64,000 nt of DNA from Luscinia megarhynchos (lineage: Eukaryota; Chordata; Aves; Passeriformes; Turdidae), in NCBI GenBank assembly GCA_034336665.1, contig CM067570.1, forward strand, positions 22,897,002-22,961,001, given 5' to 3'. Shown piece by piece: positions 33,308 to 49,377 of the stretch (position 1 is its first letter; each line of letters begins with the position of its first letter). A model generated the notes under the pieces. The model was given only the letters and a program-made list of their open reading frames with translations, searched no databases and was not told the origin of the DNA. A program made the position numbers and the translations under genes.

Positions 33308-36300
33308 CTTACCCCGCGGTTAAACGCAGCTGGAGGAGCTGTGTGCAGGACAGAGCAGACACTGCTGGGCTGTGATGCTGTTGGAACACCTGTGTGTGGC
33401 AGAGGGGTCTTTTTGATCTCTGAAAGTTTGAAGCAATTCAGCACCATGGGATCCAGGCTAACAGAGAGTTTCTGGTGGATTATAGGCACAAACGTGTTCG
33501 GATTTTGGAAAGTAAATAAATGCACAGGAAGAGGGTAAAAAAAAGAAAAATGCTGCATAAGGTCTTAAAATGCTTACGGTTAATTTTCAGTTGTTGTGAG
33601 ATAAATGGAATGAACTCTTGCAGGACAGAGATCCGGGTCAGGAAGGCATTAGCTCAGCAGAGAGGCAGATGCTCCTGCGGGGCCATGTGCACTGGAGCTG
33701 TGCTGTGCCCACCCGTGTCCCTGCTCCACAGGTCCTGTGCCTCCACAAATACTGGGACATGCTGTTACCTGAGGGGAAGAAGATGGCAATGAAACTTTCT
33801 CTAAGCTGGAAAATGCTACGTTATTTTTTTCTTTTCGTTTTTTCCTTTTTGTTAAATCAAATTACTTATTCTGGACTGAGCATTAGATTACTTAGGTTTT
33901 GTTACATCATGTAACACACCTGTAGCACTATTTTCACTGCAACAATTAGCAGAGGCTCAGATGCTCACTGTCCAAAAAAGAAAATCACAGCACAGTTAGA
34001 AAAGAATATTCATTATTGGGCAGATCTGGTCAATGGGGTGCAGCAGTTGAAGACTTAGTCCCCAAGATTTAAATTGACTATCTTGCTCTTCTGTGACTAT
34101 GATCTCAGAAGAGAAAGAGAAAAGGAGCATCAGGCCATGACTGAGATCGTGCTATGCAGCACTTTAACTCAGAACCACTTTGGTTTAAACCTAATGAACC
34201 AGTTCGTGCTTCCCCAGCACTTGAAGTATTCACAAAATGGGAACAAACCCGTTCTCAAACTTTTCCAAAGGCCAGCAATGCCGTCATAACATTCGTGTAT
34301 TGTAACAGTTACAAATATCCTGCACTCATGACAGAATAGTCATTTTTATGTACAAATTCATAAAAGTCAACTTTCTCATTTATATTGCAATACTAAGCTG
34401 AATAATCAATGAAGGAAAACGCACATTGATCAAAACCAACATGGAGATAGGATATATTAAGAAACAATAATCAGAAAATGTGCATGATTTTTTTCTGCTT
34501 TTAACTTTTAGCTACAGGATTCTGATTTCTTTGGCTTAATGATTTGCAAGTGTGGCTCTTACACAGGAGACTGGAAACAGCATGTATTTGGGTGGTCATA
34601 CACGTTCTGACAGTGTGAATTGTTAAAAGCTTTCACAAGATATTCCCTGGACCCCCTGTCTGCCAGTGAACGCTCTATGATTTCCCATTCTGCTGTGACA
34701 GTAATCTGTTTCCCGCCTCACGCTGGGGGAACAGGTGCCATGAAATAAAGAGGCATATGGCGTCAGTGTGGCAGCAGCACCTCCCGAGAGGGACATCCTG
34801 TGGCCGATGGCACACACACCATCCCTCAGCCTGTCCCTCCAAATGCCCTGGGAGGGAGAGAGCATGGACAGCTGAGCTTTCCCTCAGAGGGAGCCTGAGG
34901 ACAGGGATGGGAAATACAAAGGGGTTTTTTGAGGTGCCTCCACCAGGGAGACTACTGATAACCCCTGAGAAATATGTTTGTAATTTAAGAGTGGCTGAAT
35001 AACGTGGGGTGACTTCAATTCTTCAGTTCTCTTCTTGGATGTGGAAAGCAGAGAAGGGACTGGGGCAGTGGGATTCACTGAACAAGGGAAAGGGCATTTA
35101 ATGCTGAGCAGAAGCAGTGAAGTGAGGTTTCCCCTCTTTCTCCTTTCCTAAGTTAATGCTTTTACTATTGGATTATGTGGTTCCCTTCTGCTCATTTCTT
35201 CCCTGCTCTGCTCATCTTACAGTCCTTTTTCTGCAGTGGGTCACACTTAGATTTTATTCCTCATCAGTTGAAGGGAGAATGCTTCAGTTTTATAGTGGGC
35301 CTACTCTTGTGGCTTGGCAAAATACTTTAAGAGATGGAAGTTTTATTTCCATGAGGTGACAAAGCCCACACTTCCCAAGTGAATGCTTTCATGGGGTGGG
35401 ATGCAGTGCAGGGTGAATACCCCAGATCAGCCTTTTGCAATCTGCTGCACTCAAGATCCCAAATGTACAGAGTCTGAAGTAGAGCCATGACTGGTGGGTT
35501 CTGATTTCTAGAGAGTAAGAGGGATTCAGGCATATTCTCTGCTTGGTTCATCTTCCACAGCTTCTTGCTCAGCATGTGGGGCTCCTTAATTGCCTGGAAG
35601 GCACTCAGGTGAAGCATCCAACTGAAGCAATCCTGATCACCCTGCAGGAGCCATGCAGCTACTCTGTAGATGTAAGAGATGGTGAAGATCTCTTATCTCT
35701 ATCTCAGTCTGAAGTAAATTACAATTCTGAATGGAACTTGATTATGAAGTCTGGAAAAAGGCAAAACCACACAAGAATTAACTTATGTTGAGTGGCTTTA
35801 TGTGTATTTACAACAGCATTAATCAACAAAGAATGTTTCTCCTTAAGTAAGCATGATCAGGCCTTAAAATACAATAACACCCAATTCATACAAAATTGAA
35901 CCAACAGGAGAAGTTTGCCTTCAGATAAGGCACATTTTAAATATAAATTTTTAGACACTGAAAATACTGAAAGAACTGACAATTCAACTGAGACTAATAG
36001 TAATTAAACCGAACATAATTATAATCTTTGAAACCTGCTCATAGGGAGAAAGGGTAACGCATCCAACAAATTCACATTCATCAGCTTAATGTTTTGCATG
36101 AATAGTCCATTAGTAAGCCACAGGAAACATAGTTTTAGTCGTGTTGTTTTCCCATGGCAGTTTTTGTCATTGTGCTCGAAATGATATGAGTTAAAAATCA
36201 TCCACATGGCACTCCCTGGGCTGGCGCCTCTCCTGGCATAAGCAGCTGTAACTCCATCAACTCCCAGGACTTCCACAAGTGAGCAATAAAGGCTTGCATA

Positions 36301-37824
36301 TAGAAACTCACTGACAGTACCTAATACTTCTGGAAAAACAGTGATAGCTGCTCCAATAGCTTATTCTGGTAGCTGAGTCTTTGCAGTTAGTATTTCTTTA
36401 TTAATTAATCTCAGGATGATAGATTGGAGACTTGGTGTCCGCCTGCTTTATTAGGAGTAAGGAATTTATACACAGCTAATTCTCATCCAAGTTAATCAGT
36501 GTGACCTTTAGCATGCTGTAGAATTAAAATCTTGTGCAAGGCTCAGAATTTGTTTCTGGATAGCTGTTGCAATGTGCTGGCTGTGGGATATTATTCCACA
36601 CATCAGCTGAGATGAGAAATCTCACGCTCTGTGGTTTCAGTTTAATGTCACATAAGTGAGGTGAGCCAGCAAAGGAGGCTGGAGACAACACAGCTGAACT
36701 TGTTCAGTAGCAGAGTGGGTCAGGGACATGCAATCCCTACTGCTAACTTTTGGCAGGAGTTATCTCCAACACAGAGTGTTAAGAAGCAATATGTGGGAGA
36801 GGGAGAAAAAGAAGAAACCTCTTACATTACATGAGCACCATTGTTTCAGAGGGATCTAATATCCATGCTCTGCAGTCCCCTCACCATTACATTTTAATAA
36901 CTGCTGGAAGATCATGGGTTTACAATACTAAGAAATATCTCTTTTTGATACCTTGAATGCATGACACATTCCATCACAAAAATTATTTTTCCCAAGGAAA
37001 CACCAGCAGACTCCTAGTGTGTTTTGAAACCTTGTCAAAGTGAAGCTGTCCTTCTGAGCTCAGTGGCAGGGATGATCATATGTGGTACTTCCAACAATTT
37101 CCTCTGTGTGAGAACACATCACATATGTTTGCTGGTTTTTTTAATGACAGTCTTTCAGCTGCTTCTCATAATAGTAAAAATCCACTCACTACTGTTTAAA
37201 GCACTTCCTAGTCTGTATGCTAAAATCTCCCTTCTTTCAGTTTTGTGGCAATGCCCTTCTCCAACCTGCTTCTGGGACTGAAAACAATTCTTGTTCCTTC
37301 AGGCATCTTCTAACCTTAAATTAATATACAGAATAAGCAATTATTCAGAAGAGGAAAGCATAGTGAATGCAGATTCGGCAAAAAAGAGCAATTTTTTTAC
37401 AATGAGGTTTTTGCTTGCTAATGTTATTAATGCTTTTTTTGTTTGTTTGAAGCCTTTTCTACTTTGTGGTGTGGAGCGCTGCAGGTACAGGTCACTCTGG
37501 GCTGTGAACTGGTGTTTTCATGTCCTTGGTTTCACTTTGTCCTTAAACACTGCAGAAGAACTTTGGTTCTTCTCCATAGTGCCAAGAGTTCATCAAACCA
37601 AGGTGGTGTCACTCTACAGCCAGCACCCTGAAGTTAGAATATCTGCCTAAAATTTCAGGGCTGTACCATGAATTGAACAGTCTCATCATTTGCCAGCTTT
37701 AGCTTAATTTAGCAACTAAAAGTCCTTTTTTAGCAATTAAACCCCTTTCAATTTTGTTTTTGCTCCTTTGTGCTGATTGGTTTTTTTTTAATCCGCTATG
37801 AAGTATTTTTATACCTCCTGACCT

Positions 37825-37825
<1 letters not shown>

Positions 37826-37864
<39 letters not shown>

Positions 37865-37866
37865 AT
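37826..37866. repeat. AAAT microsatellite
   Basis: About ten uninterrupted AAAT units in the upstream flank, likely length-variable. Confidence 0.95.
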
Positions 37867-40800
37867 CTGCTACTCTGCAGAGCTAGGATAGTAGAACCCC
37901 GTGATGGGGTCATGATGCTGAGTGCTAGAAGGTGTGTTTATGCCCAGAAATGAGATGACAGGCTAATGAATGCACTCTTCCTTTGCCTTCCTGCACTACA
38001 CTGGTGATTGTATCCCAATAATGCATGGTACAGTAGGTAGAAGAAAAAAAACTACAGTGTCTATTCCTTCTGTCATCTTCCTCCTGCATTTTTATGCTGA
38101 TGTCATTGAGCAGAAGCAGCCACTCACGCCTTGAACTAAAGGACAAGTTAGCATAGCTCCTTCTCACTGCTGAGGTGACATTTGGATGTTGTGCTCATCT
38201 TTCATCTCTGCAACAATAAGAGGGAAAGGTGCCCTCTGCCCAGAGCTGAGCTGTTTCCAATGAATCTCAGGTGAGATTAAAGCACCAACACACAAGGGGT
38301 TGATAGTATGTCATAATGTATGGAAAGGACAAAACCAACATATTCATTAATTCTTCTTTATTTGTTCGGTTTCCTGATAATTCTTATGGTCCTGATGTCA
38401 TGACAGAATATCTTGGTGTTGGCAGGACATTAGGCACCCTTTGGATCTTGCATCATATCCAGCCACGTGAGTTAATTACAAGAGGTTTAAAAATGCAGAA
38501 GGTTGGTGGAAAACATTTTTTCAGCATTGAAACAGAATAAAAACACTGGAATGACCCCCCTGAAGTATTTCACTGGGAGTTTTTCTATATACAGAACAGT
38601 AACATATTTGAAACAATGAAAGCAAGAGAGTATAGTATCAAGAAAAGTAACAAGTTAAAAACTGAAGCATTTTTGTAGTAAATTACCTCATTCTTCTGTA
38701 ACAGCCAACTAGTGTTGCAGTAGCTGTTAGACTATTATTTTCTTGGAAGTGATATTTTAATTCTATTAAAGATCAGCTCTTCACTATGTGAAATCAAGTT
38801 GTGTTCAAGGTGAAAGTGACCCCAGGATCTTACCTGATTTGTGAATGTAGCTGGCCTAAATCCTGCCAGAGCCTGCACCACACTGTCTCTTGATTCTCAT
38901 TTTAATCTTTCCAATCCTATTTAATATCTTAGGAATTGTTCTTCAGCCTGCTCAGGATGTCTTCCTTTTTTTTCCCCCTGGATTGAAGAGTCTTCTGGTG
39001 ATGTGAAATGGAAGAGTTAGAGGGCAATCGAGAAAAGAATATACTTCAGTCAATAAGATAGGTGCACTAAATAGATAAAAGCAATTCCTTTGGAGTGACA
39101 GTGACACCATGTATGTAATTCAATACAATTTTAAACAAAATACAGACTTTCTGTGTGTGTATATTCTACAAATGAAAAAAAATTCACAGCAATTTCCAAA
39201 ATTACTTGTTCAAACTAAAAGAAATAGATGTTGGTGCTCCTTTGATAGTTTTAACAGCTGTGTGGTTCTGCATGCTGTATAATCAGTGGTAAGAGCTCTC
39301 TACATTTTTCCCTTTGAGAGAAACATGTTAGTATTTTTTTCCCTTTTAAATTGCTGTGGTGTATTATCTAAAATTTTACTGTGTTATCCCAAAATTCACT
39401 GTAGCAAGCCCTTTTAGGAATGTGTTCATCATGTTACACAATGCATTAGTTAATTATCTCATCTTAGCACTACAGCAGACCTTCAAATTAACAGCTAGTG
39501 CAAACTATAGGCAAACAGTAGGTGCCTGACTTAATTAACTCTGGCTGCCTGTGATGTGATTTGTATCTTGGTGTTGCTTGTGCTAAAAACGGGCACTGTT
39601 TTTCCTATGGCATATGGCTGCACTTCTCCAAAGGGCTGGGACACTGCAACTTGAAGAGCAAGATTATTGTTACTTGATGATTTAGTTATCATTATGACCT
39701 GCAAATCAGAAGATCTACAAACACCAAGGAACAGCTAATGAAGTAATGCCAAATTGATTGCACTATTGCTTTGATGAAGAACTCCTATAAGTAATATATA
39801 AATAAAAAAACAAACCATGATTAGAAATACTAGAACAGATTTGCTGTATAGTCTAAATAGAAACAGACTGTATGATGGGTGATCTGAAGACCCACTGCAC
39901 TCAAGGAAGAGATCTATATTTTTTATTTTAAGGGTAAGTTCTAATCCCAAGCACTGTTCCCCTTACTGGAATGGTTATATGCCTTTGTTGTCCCAATTGC
40001 GGTGAAGTACTTACTTCACAAAACTACTGGGGACACCATAAGCACAGTCAAACACTGTTGAAAAATGGTCTTCTTCTCAGGACTCCTTCTGGGCAGAGGG
40101 ACTTTTATCTTCACTGGGGGAGAATCACATAAAACAATGACAGTGTTCCCTTGTGAAGGTACAAAGTGATGGTGAAGAGTGCTCATAAAAACCCTGTCTG
40201 GATACAGGTGGCATCTGTCACCTCCATGTCCTGCTGCATAGGAGGTATCCCAGCACAGTAACACATATATTTTTTACAAATTTTTTAGAAACTTGAGATT
40301 TTTTATAAAATATGTAATTGTGACTGTTCCATCCTTTTTCATCATGGTGAAAAGAGTTCTACATTTTTAGACATAAAATGCAACATGAAAAGTGCACACA
40401 AAACTAGTATTTTTCTTTAACTCTGCTACAGAATGTGTAGTAAACTCCACAACAGAAATAGAATATATGATATTATAAATAATAGCTGTAAAACAATTAG
40501 CCAATAGTTAATGCTTAGAATCACCCCGATGTTTGAATATATGATGAATATTATTCATTTTTGTTTGTTTTAATGGGCTTTCTCCTCAGATGCTATATTT
40601 GAAAAGATGCAGTACACTCCTCTTATGGTTGCTAGCTGTACCTTTCTATTTTGAGTCCTTACAGATTTTGCAAAGTACCAAATGTTCCTATTTCCTGTGA
40701 GAAGGGTTTCCAAATGAGCCTTTGGCAATGCTTCTGAACAAGGTGGGACCACTGTAGGAATAAACTGGCTTTGCCTCTCAAATCTCCATGGGGCTTATGA

Positions 40801-43800
40801 AGCAGAATGACTTTAGCAGGGAAAGTAGGTTAAAGCAAGGACAGGCAGCCTCCTCAATTGACTGAGCTGAAAATAAGCATAAATACCCACCTGATCAGTA
40901 CATTTGAAATTCAGTAGTCCTAAAAAAGACCACAGGTCAAGAAGCATCAAGTGACATAAACTTACAAAAGATGTTCCCTAACTGTTACTTGGATGATTTA
41001 GCTTTATACTGGGTTAACTCTATAGAAGGAAATTAAGAAATCTCATTTGATATAATCTTAATCTTCAAAAGTAATCTGGTTTTTTGGATGTGAATGCTTC
41101 TTTGTGTGTGTGTGTTCCTGCCAGTATATTTTAGTAAGGATTAGAGGGTTTGGGATTTTGTTGTGGATTTTTTCAAGCATTGGATCACAGGTAAATTGCT
41201 TGTATGACAATTATTAGGAAAAATCATGTTTTGTTAACTATTTTTCAAAATTTCTTCTTTCAGACAAGATTCTCTAGGAATTAAAATGTTTTATTATTTT
41301 TTTCCTACCTAATCCAAAAGCTTTTGTTGTTTTACACTAGTTTTTAGCAACTGTATTGATTTTTTTTCCTGTTTCCTACCTATAGCTATAATGAACTGTT
41401 ACTTCCTGGAAATCCTTTTGTAAATTCCCTAATATATTGTTACACTGCTTCTCAGCTCTAGGTATGAATTATTTTGATTTATTTTGATACTGTGATTAAT
41501 TTTGACACTAAGGAGTTTTCATAGTACCAAAATTGACCAACAGTAGTTCTGTCACTTATGTGCTGTGAGAAACAAGGCTCACTCTTAAAAATTTTTAAAG
41601 GCTTAATAAGGGATGAAAGGGACAGTACTCAGCACTGAGGTGCCTGGCAAACTGCTAGGAGCACACCTTAAAACAATTTTCTCATATACTTTTCATTACA
41701 TGGGTTACATACATATTCATAAGGTTTATACATAGTCAAACACTCCTCTGAGTTCTTTCACATGTTTCAGGAACTCTTTTAGCTTTTTTTGACCCTTGAT
41801 TCATCGTGCAATAGTACAGATTTAATTTTTGGGAGTCATGTATGTAATTTCATCACAATGTTTATGCCATTTCCTCACAACAACAGATAGGGAATTATTG
41901 ATAGCTGCAGGGTAAACAGCAGGAGTTTTTTCACATCCTTTTCCTGGTGTTATCTGTGTGTTCCTTCAATGTTATCTAATCATACAGACAGTTTTAAGCT
42001 ATTTCCACAAACTTATCTAAGTCTCTATTGCTGGTTAATTACAAGCAACAAAAAATAAAAGCATCCTAAAAAAGCTAAAGTAGTCTCTATTTCAATATTT
42101 TTTAACGAAAGCCTAAACTGCAATATGTGTTTGTAACACTAATGCCTAGGTAAGATACACATGGCCAGGGCACTAGCCACAGAAGCTGACAAATTATACT
42201 ATATCAAAACCAGTTAAAAGTGATTACAAACCATACTACATCAAAATTGGTGTGATTAACAATAATTTGCAAAAGTCAACACATAAGCGAGAAAGTCAAT
42301 AATTCCACACTAACTTATAACCTGTGCCATTCTCAATAGTATCACTGTGTATCATTGTAGGGAAATTCAATTCTGAGAACAGAAGCATCTTACCCTCCTC
42401 AGCTTTTCCCCCTTCTTTTTGTAATGAAACAGTGCCCCCAAGAGCTTTTTATTCAGGAAGGGACAATTTAAGAAAATTATGTCAGCCATTTATCAGTATA
42501 TTAATCTCTAGGAAAAAAAAATTAAAATCTCCCCAGCATTACAACCAGAGGTGTTGGCTTGAAGAATGGTGCAAAGAGTATTTATTTTGGTTTTCTTATT
42601 TTATGCCCAATAATAGGAATTTAACTAAATTACTGAGTTCCTCTAATGGTTCCAGTTTGAGAGCTGTGCTATCTTTGCTGGCACTCTGAAGAAAAGGAGG
42701 AGGCTGCAGAGATCACTTCCCAGCAAAGGTCTTTATGGCAGGGCTGCTTTTGTCCTTTGCCAGTTGACATCAGCTGGCAGTGGTCCAGGAGGCAGCAGGA
42801 AGCACTGTTTGTTTGTTTGTTTTTGCATGGGTAAACAGAGAAGAAAGCATGAAGTGAACAAGAACAAAGAGAATAAAACAAGGAACAGGTTTATTTACAG
42901 CAGGGTCATAAAAATACAAACACCAAGACTATTAGGTATTTTGATAAAGTACATGAAATATATGCAAAAGTAATAATGAATTGCCTCTAAAATCAGAGAG
43001 GCAGATTTTTATGATAATCAGAAGTGATACAGTTTTTTACCATTTTTTGAGTCAAGAGTCATCACTATCTTTTCTGACCCTGAAAAATACTTACTACAAA
43101 CAGAATTTTGGGTAGTTTGTTGTCTTTCTCTCCATCCCATTGCATGGGTTTGCTGAAAGTTGAAACTCATAAAATAAATATATCCCCCCACATATGAGCA
43201 AATAATTGCTTTAAATATCTCTCAGTAACCTGTCACAGGAACACCTCAGGACTTCATCTACAACAGAAGTAGAAGCTTAAATCTTAGGCATCCCCAAACT
43301 GCCTGCTAATATCTCTCTTTAGCAGAGTGATCTCATTTTCTCAGGTGTTTCTCTACAGACCTTTTTCAGCCAGGTCCTAGGCCCCTGAGAGACTTAGGGG
43401 TGGAAGTCAGCACATTGAACTCTATAGCTGGACAATATGCAGAGCTTTTCAGACTGGTAAATATGTGTGATAAGATCAGTGCCAGAGCAGGAATGCAGTA
43501 ACAAGATAATGTTCAGATCAGGCACACAACCAGTCAGATGTGTTTATTTCTGAGTTGCACAGAATTGCCTGAATGAAGATGAGAAAAAGGAAGTACTATA
43601 AATCACATAAAGAAGAAATAAATCATAGCATTCCTAGGTACTCCCAAGTTCCAAAGCATACAAGTGTGCTCTCCGTTGTGGGAGAGCACCAGAATGAAGG
43701 AATGAAGCTTAACTCTGTGCCATGAGGCTTTGTTCTCTCCATAGGAGAAGTCCAGGTCCTGCAGCTTCCCACAGCTTCATTACATATTCACTAAATATTT

Positions 43801-46800
43801 TTACAGGAAAATTATAAATTAGTATATCCTTTTGGGTCACAGTGTGTGTCCATTCCTTAGCTCTCTGAGTTTAGAAACTTAATTACTCCTCCTTATACTA
43901 GAATTACAATTAATTAGGAACTAATTACTACTAATAAAAATGTGCTGTAATTTATCTGTTAAATGCATCCATGTACTTATATTTTAAAGGCTATAGTGGC
44001 CTCTTAAATAAATGTAGATAAAGATCTACTCTCTTAATAACCTTTTTATGGATCTTCATAGCTTTGACACAATGTGACTGGTTTTTCCAGTGTGTTAGCA
44101 TCACAGCATGTACTTTAGGGGTGGGAGAATAAACTGTCCTCTGGGAAAATTTAAAAAATTGTTTTTAGGAGCCTTGGGATAGTTGCAGACACTTTGGGAT
44201 GAGTCCCTGGTGTTTTGTGCTTAATATAAACACAGGAAACTTGTGGTACAGCTAATCAGCATGGCCTTTCACTAGGCATTCAGGGCATTATTTGCAATGC
44301 AGTGGATTTATTTTGCTGTGGTTAATAACGTGAAAAATTTCCGAGCTTTAGGAAATATTTCGCTATCTAACGTTCATAAAAATAACTTGAGGCATTTATC
44401 TTCCAGTATTCAAAATTCAATGTTTGCCTTAAATCTGGAAGCTTGCTCTTTTAGCTTTAAGCCACACAAATATGAACCTTGAACATGTGTACAAGTATGA
44501 CATTTCTGTACAGAAAATAATTCTACTCTTGAAATTTCTTGCTCCCACCAATTTTAGTCAATCTTTCCCAACCTGAGCTGGCAATACCAAAACGTCAACC
44601 TACAGCAAGTCACTGCTGGTTCAGCAGTGATCTGCAAGCATGTATGTAATATTTCTCCTCCTTGAAACCCCAGGGTTCCAGCTTTGCATTTGTTATTTAC
44701 TTGGGTTTGGGGCAGAGGACAGAGAGGAAAAGGTCTCCTTTTTTTAGGAATATTTGTAACTAATTTCCCCATCTATACAAGAAATTCCAACTTAAAAATC
44801 AGAAGTAATTTAAATTGCAAAAACAGGAACTAATTTTTCCCTTTCTTGATTGTATTTCTATGTTGCAGCAAACTCACCAAAGACAAAATGTTGTGGAAGA
44901 GAAGGTGATAATGGATGGTTTTATATATGGGGTGGAATGAATTTTACAAAAGTGGGAGAAAGGTGACCTCTGCTCAGAAGCCTCCCTGCTCATTAGCAGG
45001 TGGATGTGGTTTAGAGATCCACTGTGGTGCAGAGAAGGAATTAAATTAGGTGTTGTGTGAAGCTGTCATTACTGTGTGTTTCTCTCTACAGTTCCAGCTT
45101 AAAGCATGTAGTTCCTTTCATAGCAGCCCCCCAGATTACTGTATCTCATCCTTTCCACATCAAAGTGCTGTCAGCACTTTCATCGTATAAAAAGAACGCA
45201 GAGATAATTTTACAATACATTCTCTTCAAACAGCTTTGACTTGTGCAGTTGCAACATTTCTTTTTATTCTGGGATTTGCAAAGGGAGATGCACTAAAATG
45301 AGTAGCATCTAAAAGCTGAACAAAAACAGGGAACGAAATATCTATTTAAAATTGCACCAAAGCACCTCTGCAGGGATGGTGAGGATTTTAGGAAGTCAAT
45401 TCTTCTCAAGTGCCATCTGAATTATACTTCAGACAGCTTGTAAGAACCTCTGGGAGTGTGGAAAATGTCCATTCTTGAAAAGCATGAATAATCTCTTTTT
45501 ATTTACTAGCTAAAATCTTGCTACCTTTAAATTCTTCAATAAAATATACAGTATGTCAGATCCCACTCTCCACCTCAAAGGCTCAGTCTCAGCTAGTAGC
45601 CAGCAGCTGGGCTCTCTGTCTTGACCTTACTGCTCTATGAGAAAGTAAAATAATAAAATAATGAATACAGAAAGAAAGGCAGCAGAAAGACAGAACTTCA
45701 TAGAACTGTCTTTAACTTTGGGGGTCTTCCTTTAATTCCATTCTGCCAAGAAATTTCTTTTCTTCTTAGTGATTATGCAGCTCTGCATATATAATATGTA
45801 AATGTTTCCCATTGTATTTCTTTGCCATGTTTGTCATTTACCAGCACCTGCAGAAGAGGCTGTCGCAGAAGTGAGTAAGGTGGGATGGAAACAGAAATGG
45901 GAAAAGCTGACAACCTGTGTGTTGGCCAGCAGACAATTCCACGTGGTTCACCCACCCATCTCCTGCTTCAGGCATTCTCAACAGCTGGGACTGGAGTGAT
46001 CTGATACAGAACTTTGCCTCTTTTCCCTGGTGGAAGCGATTAAGAACATGTACTAATATATTGTATCAGTTTAAAAATTGCACTTCCCACCTGAGGTGTG
46101 CCTTTACATTTTTTTTCCCACAGAGAATTCAACCCCTTCCCCAGGCAGCCTGTTCTCCAGCTTGTATTAGTGATAATAAAAGGCAGAGGGGATTAAAAGT
46201 TTTGTTTCTTTTGCCACATCAATATTTTCCCATATAGTGACTAGAGGTCTAGATAAGAAAAAAATAACACTGCAACAGACTTCTTTAATCCTGTGCCATA
46301 TTTACCCATTAGTGATTTTTTCCCTCTGGTAGTATGTGTAAATAAATATGAAGAAAATAAATACTGAATAGGCAGCTAACTCTGGAAGCAAAGGATGATG
46401 CCAAATTGAACAAGAACATTAATTCTCCATTTCTTTTTGTTCAGTCTTTATTATGATTATTTAGTGCTGTTTACCTTTATCCATTTGTTATGCTCAAATT
46501 GACAAGTCTGGGAAAAGTAGTAAATAAATACATAAAAACCTTGATAAACCCTTTGATCTATGACAAGCAGAGAATAAAGCCTTATTTGAAAGGGATAAAT
46601 AGTAAGGAATTGCTTGATTTTTATGAAGTTTGCTTTTAAAAAAGTATTTAGGAACACAAAATATTAACTGAATTTTGCAGTAAATTTGAACTAGCTGAGC
46701 TTAGTCTTTGAAAATGAGAGAATTCCATCATAGACAGCAGATTTTCCACTTTATTTTGAAAGATAGCTCTAAAGGGGAAACTTTCTTGCTCCCTACTGCA

Positions 46801-49377
46801 AAGTCCATAAGATTTTACAGGTGCTTGTCATACCTGCATATAAATACTCTGCTACTACACCTGAGGATGGCCATTTCAGCACTTTTAGACAATCTGGAAC
46901 ATGTACCTCTGCTTTGAGCACTAGTTATGTAAAAATATCCATTGTAAATGTAAAAGAAAAAGCTTCCAACTCTTTTATTATCTCTTCATAAAGCTCTTGT
47001 GGGGAAAAGATTTAATATGGAAAAAAGGATACCAAATTAAAGCCAGTGTTTCAGGCAAATCCTATTGTGATAAGAGTTATGTATCTTTACTGAGCACAAA
47101 TCTCAGAGCTGACAAGAATCAGTATAGTAATGATTGCCTCCCATCCACCTCAAGGTCTATGAAACATCCAGAGGGAGTCCCTGGGCAAAGGCTGAGGAGG
47201 GCAGGGATTTCCCACTCTCCTTGGCTAAAGCTCCAGACATAAGAGGATGTAAGAGCATCTCAGAGCTGTAAGGGGAATGAGACTCATAGGTTAAAACAAA
47301 GGAATCTTCTTCACATCAGTATTACAGAAGGAAATTACATGAATTAGTTAAGAAAGCATTCAAAGGGCACTGAAGAGAGACAGAAAATGTTATATTTCTA
47401 GTTACAGGGTGCACATGGCTGGTCCTGGCCATGCCTGCAGTAGGGGTTGTCATGCTGGAGGCCACATGCTTTTAGGTTTCTCAGGAATTAATAAAGTCAT
47501 GATTCTGCTTCCCCCAGCCTCCCCCACATGTCAGCCAAATAATGGGGTGTGCTGCTCTGGTGTTGCTCCCAGGCAATACTTTGAAAATCTAAATTCATCT
47601 TTTTCATACAGGGAACACATAATAATTCTCCTGACAAGTATCAAGGCAGACTCTGCACAGCAGCTTTGACATGCAGGTATCCTGACTCAGCCTGGTGAGA
47701 TGGCAGGCCTGTGTAGGAGGCAGACAAGTGGAATTCCAGTTTTTGTATAGGCACACATGAAGAAGATTTGAGGTATTGTCTTCTAGCTAACTCCTGTCTG
47801 CAGAGCTTTAATCCATCAATCACCTTCCAGATCTGTAGTATTTATTTCCTCTTGCTAGCCACAAATCTGAGATGGCCCTGATACATGTCAGCCAGAACAA
47901 AAATTCCATTTGTTGATATCATTCAATACACTGAGTGCACTGACCATGCAGAGAATTAAGTGATATGCTGATTTTTATTTATCTGAGGGGGATTGTAGTG
48001 CTCAGAAGCAAGGACAGAATTTTGGACCTTATCCCTCCCGGGCTCTGAGTCTCCTCAGTTTCTGTAGACTTCAGTGAGGAACAGGAGAAAAAGCTCCTTA
48101 TGGAATGGTGTCTTTGGGAACTGTTGACTTGTGACAGCCAGCAAAGCTAAGCTGGCAGTGGGGACAGATTCTGTGTACACTGTCCATCTGATCTTACTGA
48201 AATTACTTTACTCAGAGTATTACATAGTGCTGGTAGGTTGCAATAGGAGGTCATTGCTGTCAAATTCTGTACCTCTGCTTACTGCAATAAAAATCAGATT
48301 AGAATATATATGTAAAAATTCCCTTCCTTTGTTACTATGGTGATTTTTCTTGAAAGATACTATAATAAAAAAATTAAGCAATAATTACTGCATGCATCAA
48401 ACAAACAAACCCCATGACATGGCTCCCTTGAAATGTTAGGCAATTCTGACTAGAACAGGAGCTATCTGCTAAAAACAGTGGATTGTTATGGTGAAGATGG
48501 AGGGTGGTTGTTTTATAGAAATGAAATTAATGAATTAAGAAAAACCCAACACTGATACGATAAGTTCACTTTACTTAAATTAGTTGCCACAAGAAATCAC
48601 TGAAAAAAAGAGGCTTTTATATATATTTTTTTAATTGGACTGTTCTTATAGTGTTAAAAGTGTGTGTGTATGAAAGAACTGAATTGTAGTCTTTAATGCT
48701 GACCTCCTTTTGATAACTTAGCTTTGGCATAGCCTCTGCTTTTAAATGAGAGCACTCCGTTTGTAGTGATGGCTCAAACTCGCTGTATGGCTACTGAGCT
48801 TCAGCAGGTTTAGCACTTCTCTATTCTAGACACAGCATTTGTATGTTTTTTTCCTCCCCAAAGAAGTAAATTATTTATACAGCATCAACCTTTTTTAAAC
48901 CCAGCTTCTGACAGGCTGGGATTTTTCCAATCTCAGTTGAAACTGTCTAAATAATTTATCAAGTATTCTTTCAGCGGACAATGAATTCTGAAACCTAAGA
49001 AATGTTAAATGAGATTCTCTGCCCTTGCAGTATGAGTGGGTTACTGAGGTTAAGCTAGTATTTTATTTGAACTTATCTAAGTCCCTGTTTTCTCCTGTTG
49101 TACAGTCTCCCTTTTCTCTCCTACTGTCTATTAATTTTCATGACATTTTCTATTTATCAGGCTTTTCCTTTGTATTTCTGTTTCTCTTCCTACCTCTCCC
49201 TTTGCTGATGTCTTTCTATATCTCTTCTTCTTCTTTACAGTAAGACAACTTTCCTTTAAGATGGTACTCCAGAGAGAGGAACCATTGATTTCTAGTCCCA
49301 AGCTTGCAGGCAGTCCTGGATGTTTCAGTCCAGCTTCAAATTCAACTGAACCCTCTCCCATCCCCATTAAGAAAATC

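Larger units (their letters stand above)
33121..49377. other. Upstream intergenic flank, proximal part
   Basis: About 16 kb of AT-rich DNA with no exon I can support on either strand. It contains the 19-bp tandem repeat and the AAAT microsatellite. In mammals CWC22 also has long gene-poor flanks. Confidence 0.65.
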